A stretch of 64,000 bases of DNA from Acanthamoeba lenticulata. Taxonomy: Eukaryota; Discosea; Longamoebia; Acanthamoebidae. The notes below the pieces were generated by a model. It made no database searches, was not told where the DNA came from, and worked only from the letters and a program-made list of their open reading frames with translations. The stretch is taken from the NCBI GenBank assembly GCA_002179805.1, contig NAVB01000045.1:1-64000 (forward strand). The letters are read 5' to 3'. Shown piece by piece: positions 49,079-59,044 of this stretch (position 1 is its first letter; each line of letters starts with the position of its first letter). The position numbers were made by a program, and so were the translations under genes.

Positions 49079-50784
49079 TTATTTCTGTGCCTGAATGTCG
49101 TCCGATGGGTGGGATGGCGGCGCAAGTTCGATGGTGACCTCACGTAGCGTGGGCATGTGCTGCAGCACTTCGCTCCGCACGCGCTCTTGGATGGCCAGTG
49201 CTTCGTCGACGTCGCGTGCGCTCGCACTCAACAAGACTCGAATATCAGCCACGCTGTAGGGACCCATGCGCCGAACGCGCACGCCACTACACTCCTGAAC
49301 CCCGGGGACTCGATGCACCAGGTACCGCACGTCGGCCACATCGTCTTGGTTGCCCTTGGCGGCGTCGGTGAGCTCAGCCACGCTCTGCCGCACCATGGTC
49401 CACCCCATCCGTACCTGGAGGGCCAATCTCTGGTCAAGTGGCTGCTCGGCGAGCGAGACAAAGGCGAGAGAGAAGAGAGAAGAAGGGAAGAGAGGAGAAT
49501 GCCAAGCGCGTACGATCATGGCCGACACGGCGGCAGCAGCCACGGGATCCCAGTAAGGCGATTGGCCTGCTTGGGCTGCTGCAATGCCAAACAGGGCGAT
49601 GATCGACGACAGGGCGTCCGATCGATGATGCCACGCGTTGGCCTTGAGCAAGCTGGAGTTGGCTCGCCGCGCCACCACCATAGTCACTTGATACAGCACC
49701 TGAGGAACCGCGCGCATCAGGATCGAGCCTCAAGCGCCAGCTCCGGGCACGCGGGCATAGGACAAGTCGGGACGGACCTCCTTTGTGAGAATGGAGCCAA
49801 TGGCGCCATAGAGCGCAAGATCGGTCGGGATGGCTCGCTCGTGCCCGGCGAGGACCTACAATGGGCGGACTGGCATCAGCTGGCTGGGTGTAGTGTTGGA
49901 TGGGACTTGGGGGGAGGGAGGGGGGGCAACAATAAGAACAATACAAGACCTCGTCGACGGCGTGGTAGGCAATGCCAAAGCCGGAGGAGATGAGCGAACA
50001 CGCCACGAGGAACGTGCCCACGGTCTCGAACTTGCCCCGCCCGTATGGATAGGCCTGCAGTCCCGCCCCGACCACGTGTGGGGTTGAGCGCCACTGCCAC
50101 TAATGAAAGCCTCGGCGAGCCGTACGGGCGAATGCGGGCGAGCACTCATGTGGATGGCCCATAGTGTCACGCCGTCGGAGAGGCCATCCGAAAGGGTGTG
50201 CAGCGCGTCTGCCAACATCGCCTCTGAGCCGCCATACTTGATTCCCCCCGCCCCACAAGCTGACGTCAGGATTGAAGCTTCAGAAGCAACAACTTCTTGT
50301 TGGGAGAGGCTTGTAAACGTACATGTGCGGCCGCAGCTTTCGCTAGGAACAGCGCGATGTTGGCTCCCAAGCCTGCCCACGTCACCACGCGCGACAGACG
50401 CTGGGACTCGAGCGCCTCTTGGCTTCGCTCCTCCAGACGGCGCTTTTCTACTTGTCCCACCGCGGTGCTGCCTGCGTGGTCGTGCGCCTCTTCTTCTTTG
50501 TCCTCATGCCGGGCGTGCTTGCCCTTGCGCCACCACCGGCGAAGGAAAGCTAAAGGATTGTCACCGTGGCCGCCATGGTGGTGGTGTCCGTGCCCAGCGT
50601 GGTGCCGCTGGGCAAGGAGGGGGGCTGCGCTGGTGTGGGGCAACAGAAGGGCCAACGAAGCCCCTTTGCACGTAGCGCTTCTTGCACCTGCCCATGGTGC
50701 AGTGCACAGCACACGTCGAGTGCCTTGTTGGGCAGAAGAGGGGGATGCCCGCAGTACGCCCGGGCGCACCAAGAGCCTTCGCAT
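49079..50784 (-). CDS. CDF-family divalent cation (zinc/iron) transporter
   Basis: A cation diffusion facilitator, which exports metal ions in exchange for protons. The family motifs are present: ADALHTLSDGLSDGVTLWAI (near 50190), YPYGRGKFETVGTFLV (near 50020) and WHHRSDALSSIIALFGIAAA (near 49600). Together these hold the HxxxD / HHRSD metal-site residues. The C-terminal cytosolic domain runs VRMGWTMVRQSVAELTDAA to HPSDDIQAQK. The N-terminus (ATG at 50782-50784) is MRRLLVRPGVLRASPSS, Arg-rich and lacking acids, as in a mitochondrial presequence. It is followed by a His-rich loop HHAGHGHHHHGGHGD. The wording resembles plant MTP6/MTPC and FieF-like members. The metal and the membrane are inferred. 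Exon edges in 50250-49720 are approximate. Confidence 0.82.
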
Positions 50785-51015
50785 TTTTATTCTGCAACTG
50801 CTGCTCTCCTGCAAGAAAAAAGGCAGGCAAGAAAGAAAAAATAAATTAAAATTTAAGTGCTAGAAAATGATGAATGCTGAGTGAGCCTCCTCGACGGCAG
50901 CCTCTCTGCTCCAAATAGATAAACCGAAATGCACGCCAGCAGCGCTTATTGCGGCTCACACCTAGGAGAGACGGCACGTCGATGGTGATGTACATCTTTG
51001 TGCTGATGACGCATA

Positions 51016-51027
51016 CGGGAATTCCCG
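51016..51027. promoter_or_regulatory. 12-nt perfect palindrome upstream of CDF gene
   Basis: CGGGAATTCCCG, a perfect inverted repeat about 230 bp upstream of the transporter start. It is a possible binding site for a dimeric factor. No function is shown. Confidence 0.35.
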
Positions 51028-51060
51028 CTAGCCATGTTGTGGGCCCCAGGCTTGGGCGAA

Positions 51061-51078
51061 ACCTCACCTAGGTGAGGT
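51061..51078. promoter_or_regulatory. 18-nt perfect palindrome upstream of CDF gene
   Basis: ACCTCACCTAGGTGAGGT, perfect over 18 bases, in the 405-bp spacer (50785-51189) between the transporter start and the end of the RFX gene. It contains CACCTAGGTG. It may be an operator-like site for the transporter gene. Confidence 0.45.
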
Positions 51079-51189
51079 AAATCCCGAATAGAGCTTGAGA
51101 TCCGGCTCTCGATCAACAGACCATACAAGGAGAAAAACAGTGGAGCCTCGGGGATCTAGATTTTAATATGAAGCTTTATCGGCCGTTGG

Positions 51190-53714
51190 CTAATTCAAAA
51201 TAAAGTCCAGGCGGGACTTCTTGCGCTTGGGATCTCCGCTGCTGTGTCCTTGGGACTCCTTCGGTGGGGACGTGCGGTAGGTGTCCGTGTAGTCGTGGGG
51301 CTCGTCCTTGATGGGCGGCTGCGGCTTGTCGTCATCGTCGCCACCGTCCTCGTCGCTACTGCTGGCGGCGGGCTGGCGCCGGCCGCGGGACGACTGGCGC
51401 GATTGCTCCTTCTCGTCGCGCCACCGCTTGTGGCTGCTCGTCGTCCGCTGCTGCTGCTGGGCGGGGAAGTCGCTCTCCTCGCTGCTCGCGGCGCTGAAGG
51501 CCGGGAGCGAGTGGCGCGAGAAGAGCGGCAAGGACGAGGCTGACGTCGCCGTGGCGGTCGTCGTGGTCGACGTCGCGGTGAAGACCAGCGGGGACGAGGC
51601 CGAGAGAGGCGGCACGCTGTAGGACGATGTCCCAGACGAGGAGGGCGTGATTGTCGATGACGAAACGGCAACAGACGGGGCCAGCGGCGCCAGTGCGTGG
51701 TAGGCCGACGACGAGGAAGAAGACGAGGCCATCACCGGCTGGTGCTGGAACTGGAGCTGATGCTGGTGGCTCAGGTAATGCTGGTGGTGGTGGGCCGCGG
51801 CGAGCGCCATGGCCGAGTGGGGCAGCGCAGCGGCGGCCATGAGCGGGTAGAGGTAGTCGACCATGCCGCCGGCCCGCGCGGCCTCATAGCCGTGCATTCC
51901 GGCCGGCATCTGCAGCGCGGCGGCCGCAGCGGCGATCGACGCAGCGGCGGCCGGGTCCTGCGCCATCAGGTGGTGATAATAGGCGTAGGGGCTCGGTTGT
52001 TGCTGCTGTTGTTGCTGCTGTTGCTGTTGCCACTGCTCGAGCTTGAATGAGGGCAGCGGAGTGAGATTCCTCATCGACGATGAAGAAGACGACGAAGACG
52101 AGGCCTTGCGCTCCTCCTTGATGCGCCGCAGGCTGGCATCGGCCAAGTCGCGGAAGTGGTCGGTCTCGTGGGGACGCTGGCTCAGCGAGGACCAGGTGGA
52201 CGACGATGATGATGCCGACGGCGAGGTCAGTGAGGGCGAGTGGAAGGTGGGCGTGCTCGGCAGGGCCGACGACGATGCCGCCGAAAAGCTGCTAAACATC
52301 GACCGTGACGGCGACGCCGGCGAACGTGCACGGGAGGCCTTGGGCCGATAGGGCAGCTGCCCTTCGTCGGAGCTGAACAGGCGGTCGCCCTCGACAGGCT
52401 CCGCCGACATAGTCGCTTCTTGCTCCCGCTGAAGCGACGCCGTGCGCCGACGGCGACGGCCGCCAGAGGACGAGGCGGCCACGTTCTCATGCGTGAAGCT
52501 CGACATCATGGCCGAGCTTCCGGCCGTGGAAAACATCGAGGCCGGGGACGAGGCCGACAGCGACGCCGGCGGGCCGGTCAACGGCGGAGACGACTCCCCA
52601 TGTTGTTGCTGCTGCTGCGGCACGGTGGTCCAGCGCCTGGACGAGGCCGGGGCCGATGTCGAAGTGAGGTTGTAGTAGTACATGGCCTGTTCATTGTTCC
52701 GGATGAGCCTACGGGTCTCCACGCCGGGGAAGACCTGTCAGGGCGTGGCGGGCACAAGGCCCAGCGGAAAGTGTCAGAGAGTTGTGGTCTCCAAGTCGGG
52801 GATGATCCAAACACACGCACATTTGGGGGAGGCACAACACAACAACCCGGAGTCACACATCGTCTTCCAGGAGGAAATTTCCTTATTGTCCGATAACCAC
52901 TTTCGGACAATCGAGATCGAAACGCTCTGGATTGGCGCAATTTTAAAAAGTCGGATACCAGGTGGTTTCCGGTTCCGCCAAATAGAGAGTGACCGCCCAG
53001 CAACGACGAAAAGCGACAAAACACGCAGTTTGGGGGCGCTTTGGGGGAGGAGGAGATGAATGTGTTGGCCTTGGTGTGGCGAGGAGGAGAGAGGCACCTT
53101 CTTGAGAAACTTGCCAAAGGAGGCTGGGGTTGTGGATTCGTAGTGGTTGGTTTTACAAAAGTCGGCGTAGGCGCCAAAGACCTCTCGCTTTGGCACAAAG
53201 TAGCCCTTCTTCTCGCGGAAGGCGCTCAGGAGCCTGTGGATGTCACGTTGTGTGGATGTTGCGTCAGACCAGGATGTACTTCTGGTCGAGTCACAAGAAG
53301 ACGCTGCCTTTGACTGAACAACAACAACAACAGACACCAAAGAACGACGCCAAAGAACGAAGAAGACGAAGGGATGAAGAACAATATCAACTTGAGGATG
53401 ACAGTCCTAGATCACCGGATCAGCTTAGCCTGGCTGTATGTTAATGGAAGTAGAGGATAATTGGCGCCTCACCGGGTGGGCAAACTAAGAACGGTCGGGC
53501 AGTAAAAACTTGAACAGAAAAGGGGACAGATGATGTATCCGTACTCGGGCTTTACGTCCTCGACAGAAAAGCCTCGACACCAACAACAGACAACAGCTAC
53601 CCACCAGACACACATCAAACAAAAAGGTGTGTCTGTTGATTGAAGGAAAAAGTACCAGTCTCGGATGTCGGGCAAGGCCTCTTCCTTGCTCTTGATGAAG
53701 ATAGGCGCCAACAT
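51190..53714 (-). CDS. RFX-type winged-helix DNA-binding protein
   Basis: An RFX DNA-binding domain is split over exons. LLSAFREKKGYFVPKREVF and AYADFCKTN, then PASFGKFLKKV (53230-53095), splice to FPGVETRRLIRNNEQAMYYYNL (near 52720). This follows the family's ASFGKxxRxxFP...TRRxxxxxxxxYYY pattern. Family knowledge: RFX proteins bind X-boxes in DNA. The first exon is MLAPIFIKSKEEALPDIRDW (ATG at 53712-53714). What joins it to the RFX exon is uncertain, perhaps a very small exon (KYIL, near 53280). The C-terminal 480 residues are Ser-rich with Gln and His tracts, ending KRKKSRLDFILN at 51190. A KRKKSR nuclear signal is visible. The target genes cannot be told. Confidence 0.72.
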
Positions 53715-54577
53715 GATGACGCGGGCTGAGCGAGATTGCTAACAAAGGGGGTTTTGCTGGTGATGACACAGCTGTGGCTGTGTCTAACTTGGGCGTGCCT
53801 CTCTATCGGAGGTTGGGTGGTGGTCTGGTTTTTGTGCGCTCGGCGGGAAAGAAGGAAAGGGAGTGAGTCTAGCAAGCGGTTGTGCTGACGGGTTATGTAG
53901 CAGGACGACTGGCAGCCTTCACCCCCAATGGTCGGTCTGGTGTGTGGGAGGGCCTTGCAGCAAGGCAGGGTGCCCGAGCCTACACGTGTGACCAGCGTTG
54001 TCGTCGGGGATTTCCGTGTCGGCTACCGTGCAGCGCGGCAAAAGATATGTTATACGAAATCTCAGCGGTTAATGTAGGTCATCGTATTTCCCACTGGTCA
54101 GCCATCTCCGCGCCGCATTAGCTTCGGAACTAGCCCAGTTACAGCCAATGAGCGGTGGCCTGTGCTGCCTTGGGACAGCTTTTAAAGACGCTACGTGGGG
54201 TCTTGACTGGCTACTCGCAGAAACGACAAGCCTGATGTGCCCGCCTATGCCTGCGCACCTTTGATAAAGCTTGAACGCTCACCCAATGGCTCGCCGTTTC
54301 GACTGGCCCGAGGCCAAGATACCATCGCTGATTACGACGAGGCCGTTCAAAGAAGTGCTCTGTCAGCCTTGTGCTACGGCGACCCTGCTGGGCGTGTTGG
54401 CAAAAGGCAACAACATAGGAAGCCTAACTGAAAAACCTTGTCCTTTCATGGTCATCTCACACACATGTTCTTCTTGTTGTTTTCGCCAATTCAGGAGAGA
54501 AGGCTTGACCCAAAAAACCAACTCGGCTCCCGCTCATCACTTGAGCCACAAGAGACCACAACCAAGAGATCTCGCTT
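53715..54577. other. Intergenic, RFX promoter side
   Basis: An 863-bp spacer between the RFX gene start and the mL54 stop. A plus-strand ORF from an ATG at 54285 (MARRFDWPEAKIPSL...) runs into the 3' end of mL54 on the other strand. It has no family likeness, and I do not call it. A CCAAT box lies near 54146 and an A/T-rich tttaaag near 54181 on the plus strand, but no supported gene follows. Confidence 0.35.
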
Positions 54578-55228
54578 CTATTCACCCAGCTTCCACTTGC
54601 CCTCCACGGCACCCCAGGTACGGTCCTCGTTGAACTGCTTGATGCGGCGCCGGTTCATCTTCTTCCAGAACAGCGGTCCAGAAAGCGGATGAAGGTGCTT
54701 AGGGCTCTTCAGCTCTGGACGCAACGCACCACAACCACGCAACAAAGGGTGAGAAAGGAAGCGTAGACAGCCTCAGCTTCGCCCGGCGCCATTGTTGGCG
54801 CTGGAGCGGAAAAACTGAGGCGGGAGATAGCGGTCACGAACCGACTTCCGTCTTCCACACCCAGTCCGGGACGTCGTCCCACGTCGGCACCGTCAGGCCG
54901 TATGCCTCCAGCATTTCGTCAACAAATTCATCGCCCTTATCTGAAAATCAAATAAATCAATTGAAAGGAGATTTAAGCAGTTGCATTTACAATATGATAC
55001 AATATGAAGAATGATAAAATGTGCGATGATTGGCCATGAAGTTCTTGAAGGGGAAGACGCACATTCTCTCTTGGGCCGTTCAGCGGCAGCAGCACCACCC
55101 TTGCCGGGCTTGGCGTAAGCCCTCCTCTGTTCTTGCGGCAGAAGAACGCTAGCCTGGACCGCGGAGGTCGAACTTCGCGCCAGAAGCGAGCGGCCAGCAG
55201 TCGCCTGCACCGCCCTTCGCTGCATCAT
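54578..55228 (-). CDS. MRPL54: Mitochondrial large-subunit ribosomal protein mL54
   Basis: Three exons, about 55065-55228, about 54840-54941 and 54578-about 54711. The N-terminus MMQRRAVQATAGRSLLARS is Arg/Ser/Ala-rich and acid-free, a mitochondrial presequence, followed by QRRAYAKPGKGG. The mature part holds VPTWDDVPDWVWK, then ELKSPKHLHPLSGPLFWKK and MNRRRIKQFNEDR. This fits the mL54 (MRPL54, yeast Mrpl37) pattern of a YPxWLW-type block followed by a basic xFxKxNRxxIKxxN helix. The protein is small, as is normal for the family. Likeness is modest, so other small mitoribosomal proteins are not excluded. Confidence 0.7.
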
Positions 55229-55336
55229 TGATGAGACAAGATTGTTTTCCCGACTCTACTTTTCTTTCAGCTTTTCACTTGACAACTCGTTATTTCTTTT
55301 ACCTGTTCTGGTTCGTTGTTCTTCTGCCACCAAGTC
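55229..55336. promoter_or_regulatory. Bidirectional promoter, mL54 / UBA5
   Basis: Only 108 bp separate the two start codons (55228 minus, 55337 plus). Both 5' UTRs and the core promoters must share this space. It is pyrimidine-rich on the plus strand. Confidence 0.6.
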
Positions 55337-56932
55337 ATGGAAGCCCAGCAAGTCGAAGAGCAAAGGCGCACCATCACCAAATTGGAGGCCGAATTGGCTG
55401 TGGTTCGGGCCGAACTCGAGGATGTAAAGAAGAGGGCAAATGGGCGTAGGCAGAAGATTGAGGAGATGAGCGCCGAGGTGGTTGACTCCAACCCCTACAG
55501 TCGCCTCATGGCCCTCAAGAGGATGGGCATTGTAGAGAACTATGCTCGCATCCGTGACTTCAGCGTGATTGTGGTCGGCATGGGAGGCGTGGGCAGCGTG
55601 GCCGCTGAGATGCTGACCCGCTGCGGCATCGGTAAGCTCCTTATGTTCGACTACGACAAAGTGGAGATCGCCAACATGAACAGGTACTTCCTCTGTTCTC
55701 TTGTCTTCTTCTCAATTAAAACTTATCCTGCATGTTGCAACAGGCTCTTCTTCCGTCCCGACCAAGCGGGCATGACCAAGACCGCAGCGGCCGAGGAAAC
55801 GCTACGAGACATCAACCCAGACGTGGAGTTTGAAGCTCACACCTACGACATCACATCCATCGACAACTGGGCTCACTTCCTCGGCCGCATCTCTGGGGGC
55901 GGCAAGGCCGGTCGGCCGGTCGATCTCGTCCTCGGCTGCGTCGACAACTTCGAGGCCCGTGTCGCCGTCAACAAGGTCCCTCCTCTCCTTCTGCGTTCTT
56001 GCACCTTAACGACTTCGACGCTGACCCCGCCGCGCGCGCGCGGACGACCTAGCACAGGCCTGCATGCAACTGGCCCAGCCGTGGATGGAGTCGGGCGTGT
56101 CAGAGGACGCCGTCTCGGGCCACATCCAGTTCATCATCCCCGGCGAGACCGCCTGCTACGAGGTTTGCATTCCTTTTTATTGTTATTGTTATTCTTGTTC
56201 ACGGGCGTATTCATTTGCACATTCGAACACAGTGCGCACCACCGCTGCTGGTCGCCAGCGGGATCAACGAGAAGTCGCTCAAGCGCGAGGGCGTTTGCGC
56301 TGCGTCGCTCCCGACCACCATGGGCGCCGTGGCCGCCATGCTCGTCCAGAACACCCTCAAGTGCGTGATCTCGCCCCCCCCCCTCTTTTCTCTTCCTCCT
56401 CGCTCGAGGAGCGCTCAACGCGCGCGCACGTAGGTATCTGCTCGGGTTCGGCGAGGTGTCGTACTACCTGGGCTACAGCGCGATGACGGACTACTTCCCC
56501 CGCTACGCCATGAAGCCCAACGCGGAGTGCGACAATGCGGACTGCGTGACGCGGCAGCACGAGTACAAGGCCCGGCTCGCCGCCGCCCCCAAGGTCGAGC
56601 CCAAGAAGGACGCCGACGAGACCGCCAAGCCCAAGCACGAGACCAACGAGGTGCGCGGCGCTTCGCATGTCGTGCGTCAGTCGCAGCAGTGCTGACGTGA
56701 GTGCAATCGCGCGGGCGGGGGTCAGTGGGGGATCACGCTCGTGGACGACGACGAGGAAGAAGAGACGCAGCCCAAGCAGCAACAGCAAAAGCAGGAGGAA
56801 GTGCTGCCCGAGGGTCTGGTGCGATCGTTCGATGCGGCTAAGGTGGAGGTCAAGGCCGGCGACATCGTGCAGACCGACGACACCCTCGACCTGGACGATC
56901 TCGCTGCCCAGCTCAAGGGCCTTTCCTCCTGA
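55337..56932 (+). CDS. UBA5: UFM1-activating E1 enzyme UBA5
   Basis: Adenylates UFM1 and holds it as a thioester before passing it to UFC1. It starts [13 protein letters not shown] with a short coiled coil. The Rossmann/ATP site is [19 protein letters not shown] and [16 protein letters not shown], the last split by the intron 55684-55741. Other features are [14 protein letters not shown], the zinc-site pairs CYEC (across the intron near 56162) and CDNADC (near 56530), and the active-site Cys in [12 protein letters not shown] (near 56300). The C-terminal tail has a Gln-rich spacer. It then has [18 protein letters not shown], matching the UFM1/UFC1-binding end of animal UBA5. All catalytic residues are intact. 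Introns lie near 55974-56058, 56162-56233, 56361-56432 and 56650-56726. The stop is at 56930-56932. Confidence 0.93.
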
Positions 56933-57031
56933 ACGCGCTCCAAATTGCTAAAAGAATAAATAAATAAATAAATAAAGCCATCTTTTTCTATTTGCAATTC
57001 TTTTTATTCAATTAAATAGTATTTTTTGAGC

Positions 57032-58243
57032 TCAGTTGGGCGACGACTGGAGCAGAAGGAGCTGTTTGGGGCCGCTCTTCTTCTTGTCCTTCTCCTTGTC
57101 CTTCTCCTTGCTGTTGTCCCTCGAGTCGCGTCGGCTTCGTTTGCGTCCGCTGATGATCTTGGGCTTGATCTTCTTCAGCCTCATCAGCTTCATCTTCTTC
57201 TTCTCCCCGTCCTTGGTGGTCGCTTCCTCCCCCCACAGTTCGCCTTCATCCTCCTCTTCCTCATCATGCCGCTCCCACTCTTCGATGCCGAGATGCACCT
57301 CCTCCGCCGACTCGATGTCGCTGCCGCTGCGCAGCGTCCTGAGGTACTCGTCCTCTGCTCCGCTCTCGGCCGTGCTCTCGACGTCTCGCTGCTGTTGTTG
57401 CTGCTGCTGCCGTCGCTCACGAGGCGTCTTGTCGCCGCTCTCCTCGCTCCGCTTTCGCTCGTTGATGGTCAAAACGCGTTCGCTTTCGCTCTTTTGGCGC
57501 AGCATCTCCGTCGCCGCGCCATCGCGCGCTGGCTTGGCCACGTCCTCGCGCACAAAGAGCCGCAGGAGGCGTTCGTTGCGGGCGACCAGCGCCTCTTGCT
57601 CCTTGCGCTCCCGCTCGCGCCGCTCCTCCTCGCGTCGTCGTTCCTCGGCCAGCCGCGTCTCCTCGTCCATGTTGAGCTGCTTTTCGAGCACCTGTTCTTG
57701 GGCCTTTTTCTTTTTCTCCCACTGCGCTCGTCGCCGGTCGGCCGCGCGCTGGTTGGCATTGGCCATCTGCAGCACCACGACCATGCCGCTGTCGGACAAG
57801 CTTCGTGTGTGTCGCCGCGCATGAGGCGCTCTTCCTCCTTCCTCCCCGCTCGTCTTCTGCTCTTCCTCCGCCTTCGCTTCGTTCTTTTGTCGCGTTTCGT
57901 TCTTGGTGAATTCCTCCTTCACTCTCTCCCACTCGGCTCCGCTTTCGGCTCCCTCGACCCCGACAAGAGGCAGGCGAGCAGGCACGGGCGCGGTGCATAC
58001 AGGGCCCGCAAAGCTGTGCAGGTTCGCCATAACCTGCTCGGCCACCTCGCACGCCAGGAGCAGGCCCTCAAGCCCGCCCCCCTGCGAGTAACTCAGCGAG
58101 ATGCTGCGTCGATGCATCTTGCGGCTTTCTGAAAGCAGCTGGCTCAGGCGCGCTCGGCTCTGTGTCTCGAAGGTTTCCTCCATGACAGCCCGCAGGGTCG
58201 GCTTGTCGGTGGCCCTGCCGACGGCTGTTGTTGCTGACGACAT
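57032..58243 (-). CDS. Charged coiled-coil protein, unknown function
   Basis: A single long exon, ATG at 58241-58243 (MSSATTAVGRATDKPTLR), about 400 residues. The N-terminal 90 residues are mildly hydrophobic (GGLEGLLLACEVAEQVMANL) and may form a small fold. The middle is a continuous charged helix (ADRRRAQWEKKKKAQEQVL, EERRREEERRERERKEQEA) with a Gln run near 57395. The end is acidic, then very basic (KIISGRKRSRRDSRD, KEKDKEKDKKKSG), and ends in LLLLQSSPN. The basic end suggests nuclear or nucleic-acid contact. I recognise no family. It converges on UBA5, 99 bp away. Confidence 0.65.
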   Translation of the reverse strand: MSSATTAVGRATDKPTLRAVMEETFETQSRARLSQLLSESRKMHRRSISLSYSQGGGLEGLLLACEVAEQVMANLHSFAGPVCTAPVPARLPLVGVEGAESGAEWERVKEEFTKNETRQKNEAKAEEEQKTSGEEGGRAPHARRHTRSLSDSGMVVVLQMANANQRAADRRRAQWEKKKKAQEQVLEKQLNMDEETRLAEERRREEERRERERKEQEALVARNERLLRLFVREDVAKPARDGAATEMLRQKSESERVLTINERKRSEESGDKTPRERRQQQQQQQRDVESTAESGAEDEYLRTLRSGSDIESAEEVHLGIEEWERHDEEEEDEGELWGEEATTKDGEKKKMKLMRLKKIKPKIISGRKRSRRDSRDNSKEKDKEKDKKKSGPKQLLLLQSSPN

Positions 58244-58667
58244 CGCTTTTCTTGTATGCGTCGAGACTCCTTCTCGTACTCCTCCGTCTCTGTGGTGGTG
58301 CGTGTGCAGCCGTGCGCTCAGCTCCCCTGTTGCGCGGTGCGCGTGAAAAATGAGGTCTGGTATTGGCCAAGGAGCAACTTCAAACTTTCGTCGCCTTGGT
58401 TGTCCGGACCAGCTTAGGTTCTCTCTCCGCCTCTTCTCCACCGACGCTTGTTTCTTCTCGCTTCTTGCCTCTTCACGAATTCGTTGGGCCCTGCTGCTTC
58501 AGTGCGTAGCTTTACGGTCGTGTTTGTTAGTCCTCATCCCCTGCGGATCGAACGGCCGCAATTTCTCGTATTTGTCGCTGGTGCCGCAAGCGTCGCCACG
58601 CCACGAGGCACATGTGCGACAGTGTCACAAGAAGGAACATGATGCACGAGTTTAAAAAAAAGATTTT
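58244..58667. other. Spacer between coiled-coil gene and tRNA
   Basis: 424 bp holding the promoter of the gene at 57032-58243 and, at its end, the tRNA terminator. No other gene was seen. Confidence 0.4.
58654..58661 (-). terminator. Pol III terminator of tRNA-Asp
   Basis: Eight T in a row on the minus strand, 6 bases past the tRNA 3' end. Confidence 0.85.
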
Positions 58668-58740
58668 CTCCCCCGCCGGGATTTGAACCCGGGTCGTCCG
58701 CGTGACAGGCGGAAATGCTAGCCAACTACACCACAGGGGA
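58668..58740 (-). tRNA. tRNA-Asp (anticodon GTC)
   Basis: 73 nt. The acceptor stem TCCCCTG pairs with CGGGGGA with one T-G wobble. The anticodon stem CCGC/GCGG holds the loop CTGTCAC, anticodon GTC. The T arm is CCGGGTTCAAATCCCGG. The discriminator base is G, as expected for tRNA-Asp. The box A region GTGTAGTTGGCTAGC is present. No intron. Confidence 0.95.
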
Positions 58741-59044
58741 TTTGTTGATTGTTAAAACTTCTAACCTTTTACATACACATGGATATAACTTGAAGCGGTT
58801 TCCGCTGTTACTTTGGAACAACAAGCATTGAGATGAAGGTCTTTGGCACACCGGGTACTAAGTTGTCGCCCCGGTGACAGCGGTGCTGTAAGCAGCTGCA
58901 CAGTTGGGCGCGGCTGGATTCATCGCATACTCCCGCTCACGCATGGATGAGGCCATAAAGCTTTACAAGGATGGTGGTGGTTTGTATTTCCGCTCTGGAA
59001 AGAAGAAGAAAAAGGGCGAGACAGGAAGGGGTTTGAGTAAGTGC
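58741..59044. other. Spacer between tRNA-Asp and PEP carboxykinase
   Basis: 304 bp, holding the upstream side of the tRNA and the 3' UTR of the PEPCK gene. No gene was seen. Confidence 0.4.

Noticed and set aside
54285..54633. Plus-strand ORF starting MARRFDWPEAKIPSL
   Set aside because: It overlaps the 3' exon of mL54 on the opposite strand, its composition drifts to random, and no domain was recognised.
57026..58132. Plus-strand Leu/Ser-rich ORF of 368 codons
   Set aside because: It is antisense to the charged coiled-coil gene; the Leu and Ser runs are the complement of Glu/Lys/Arg codons.
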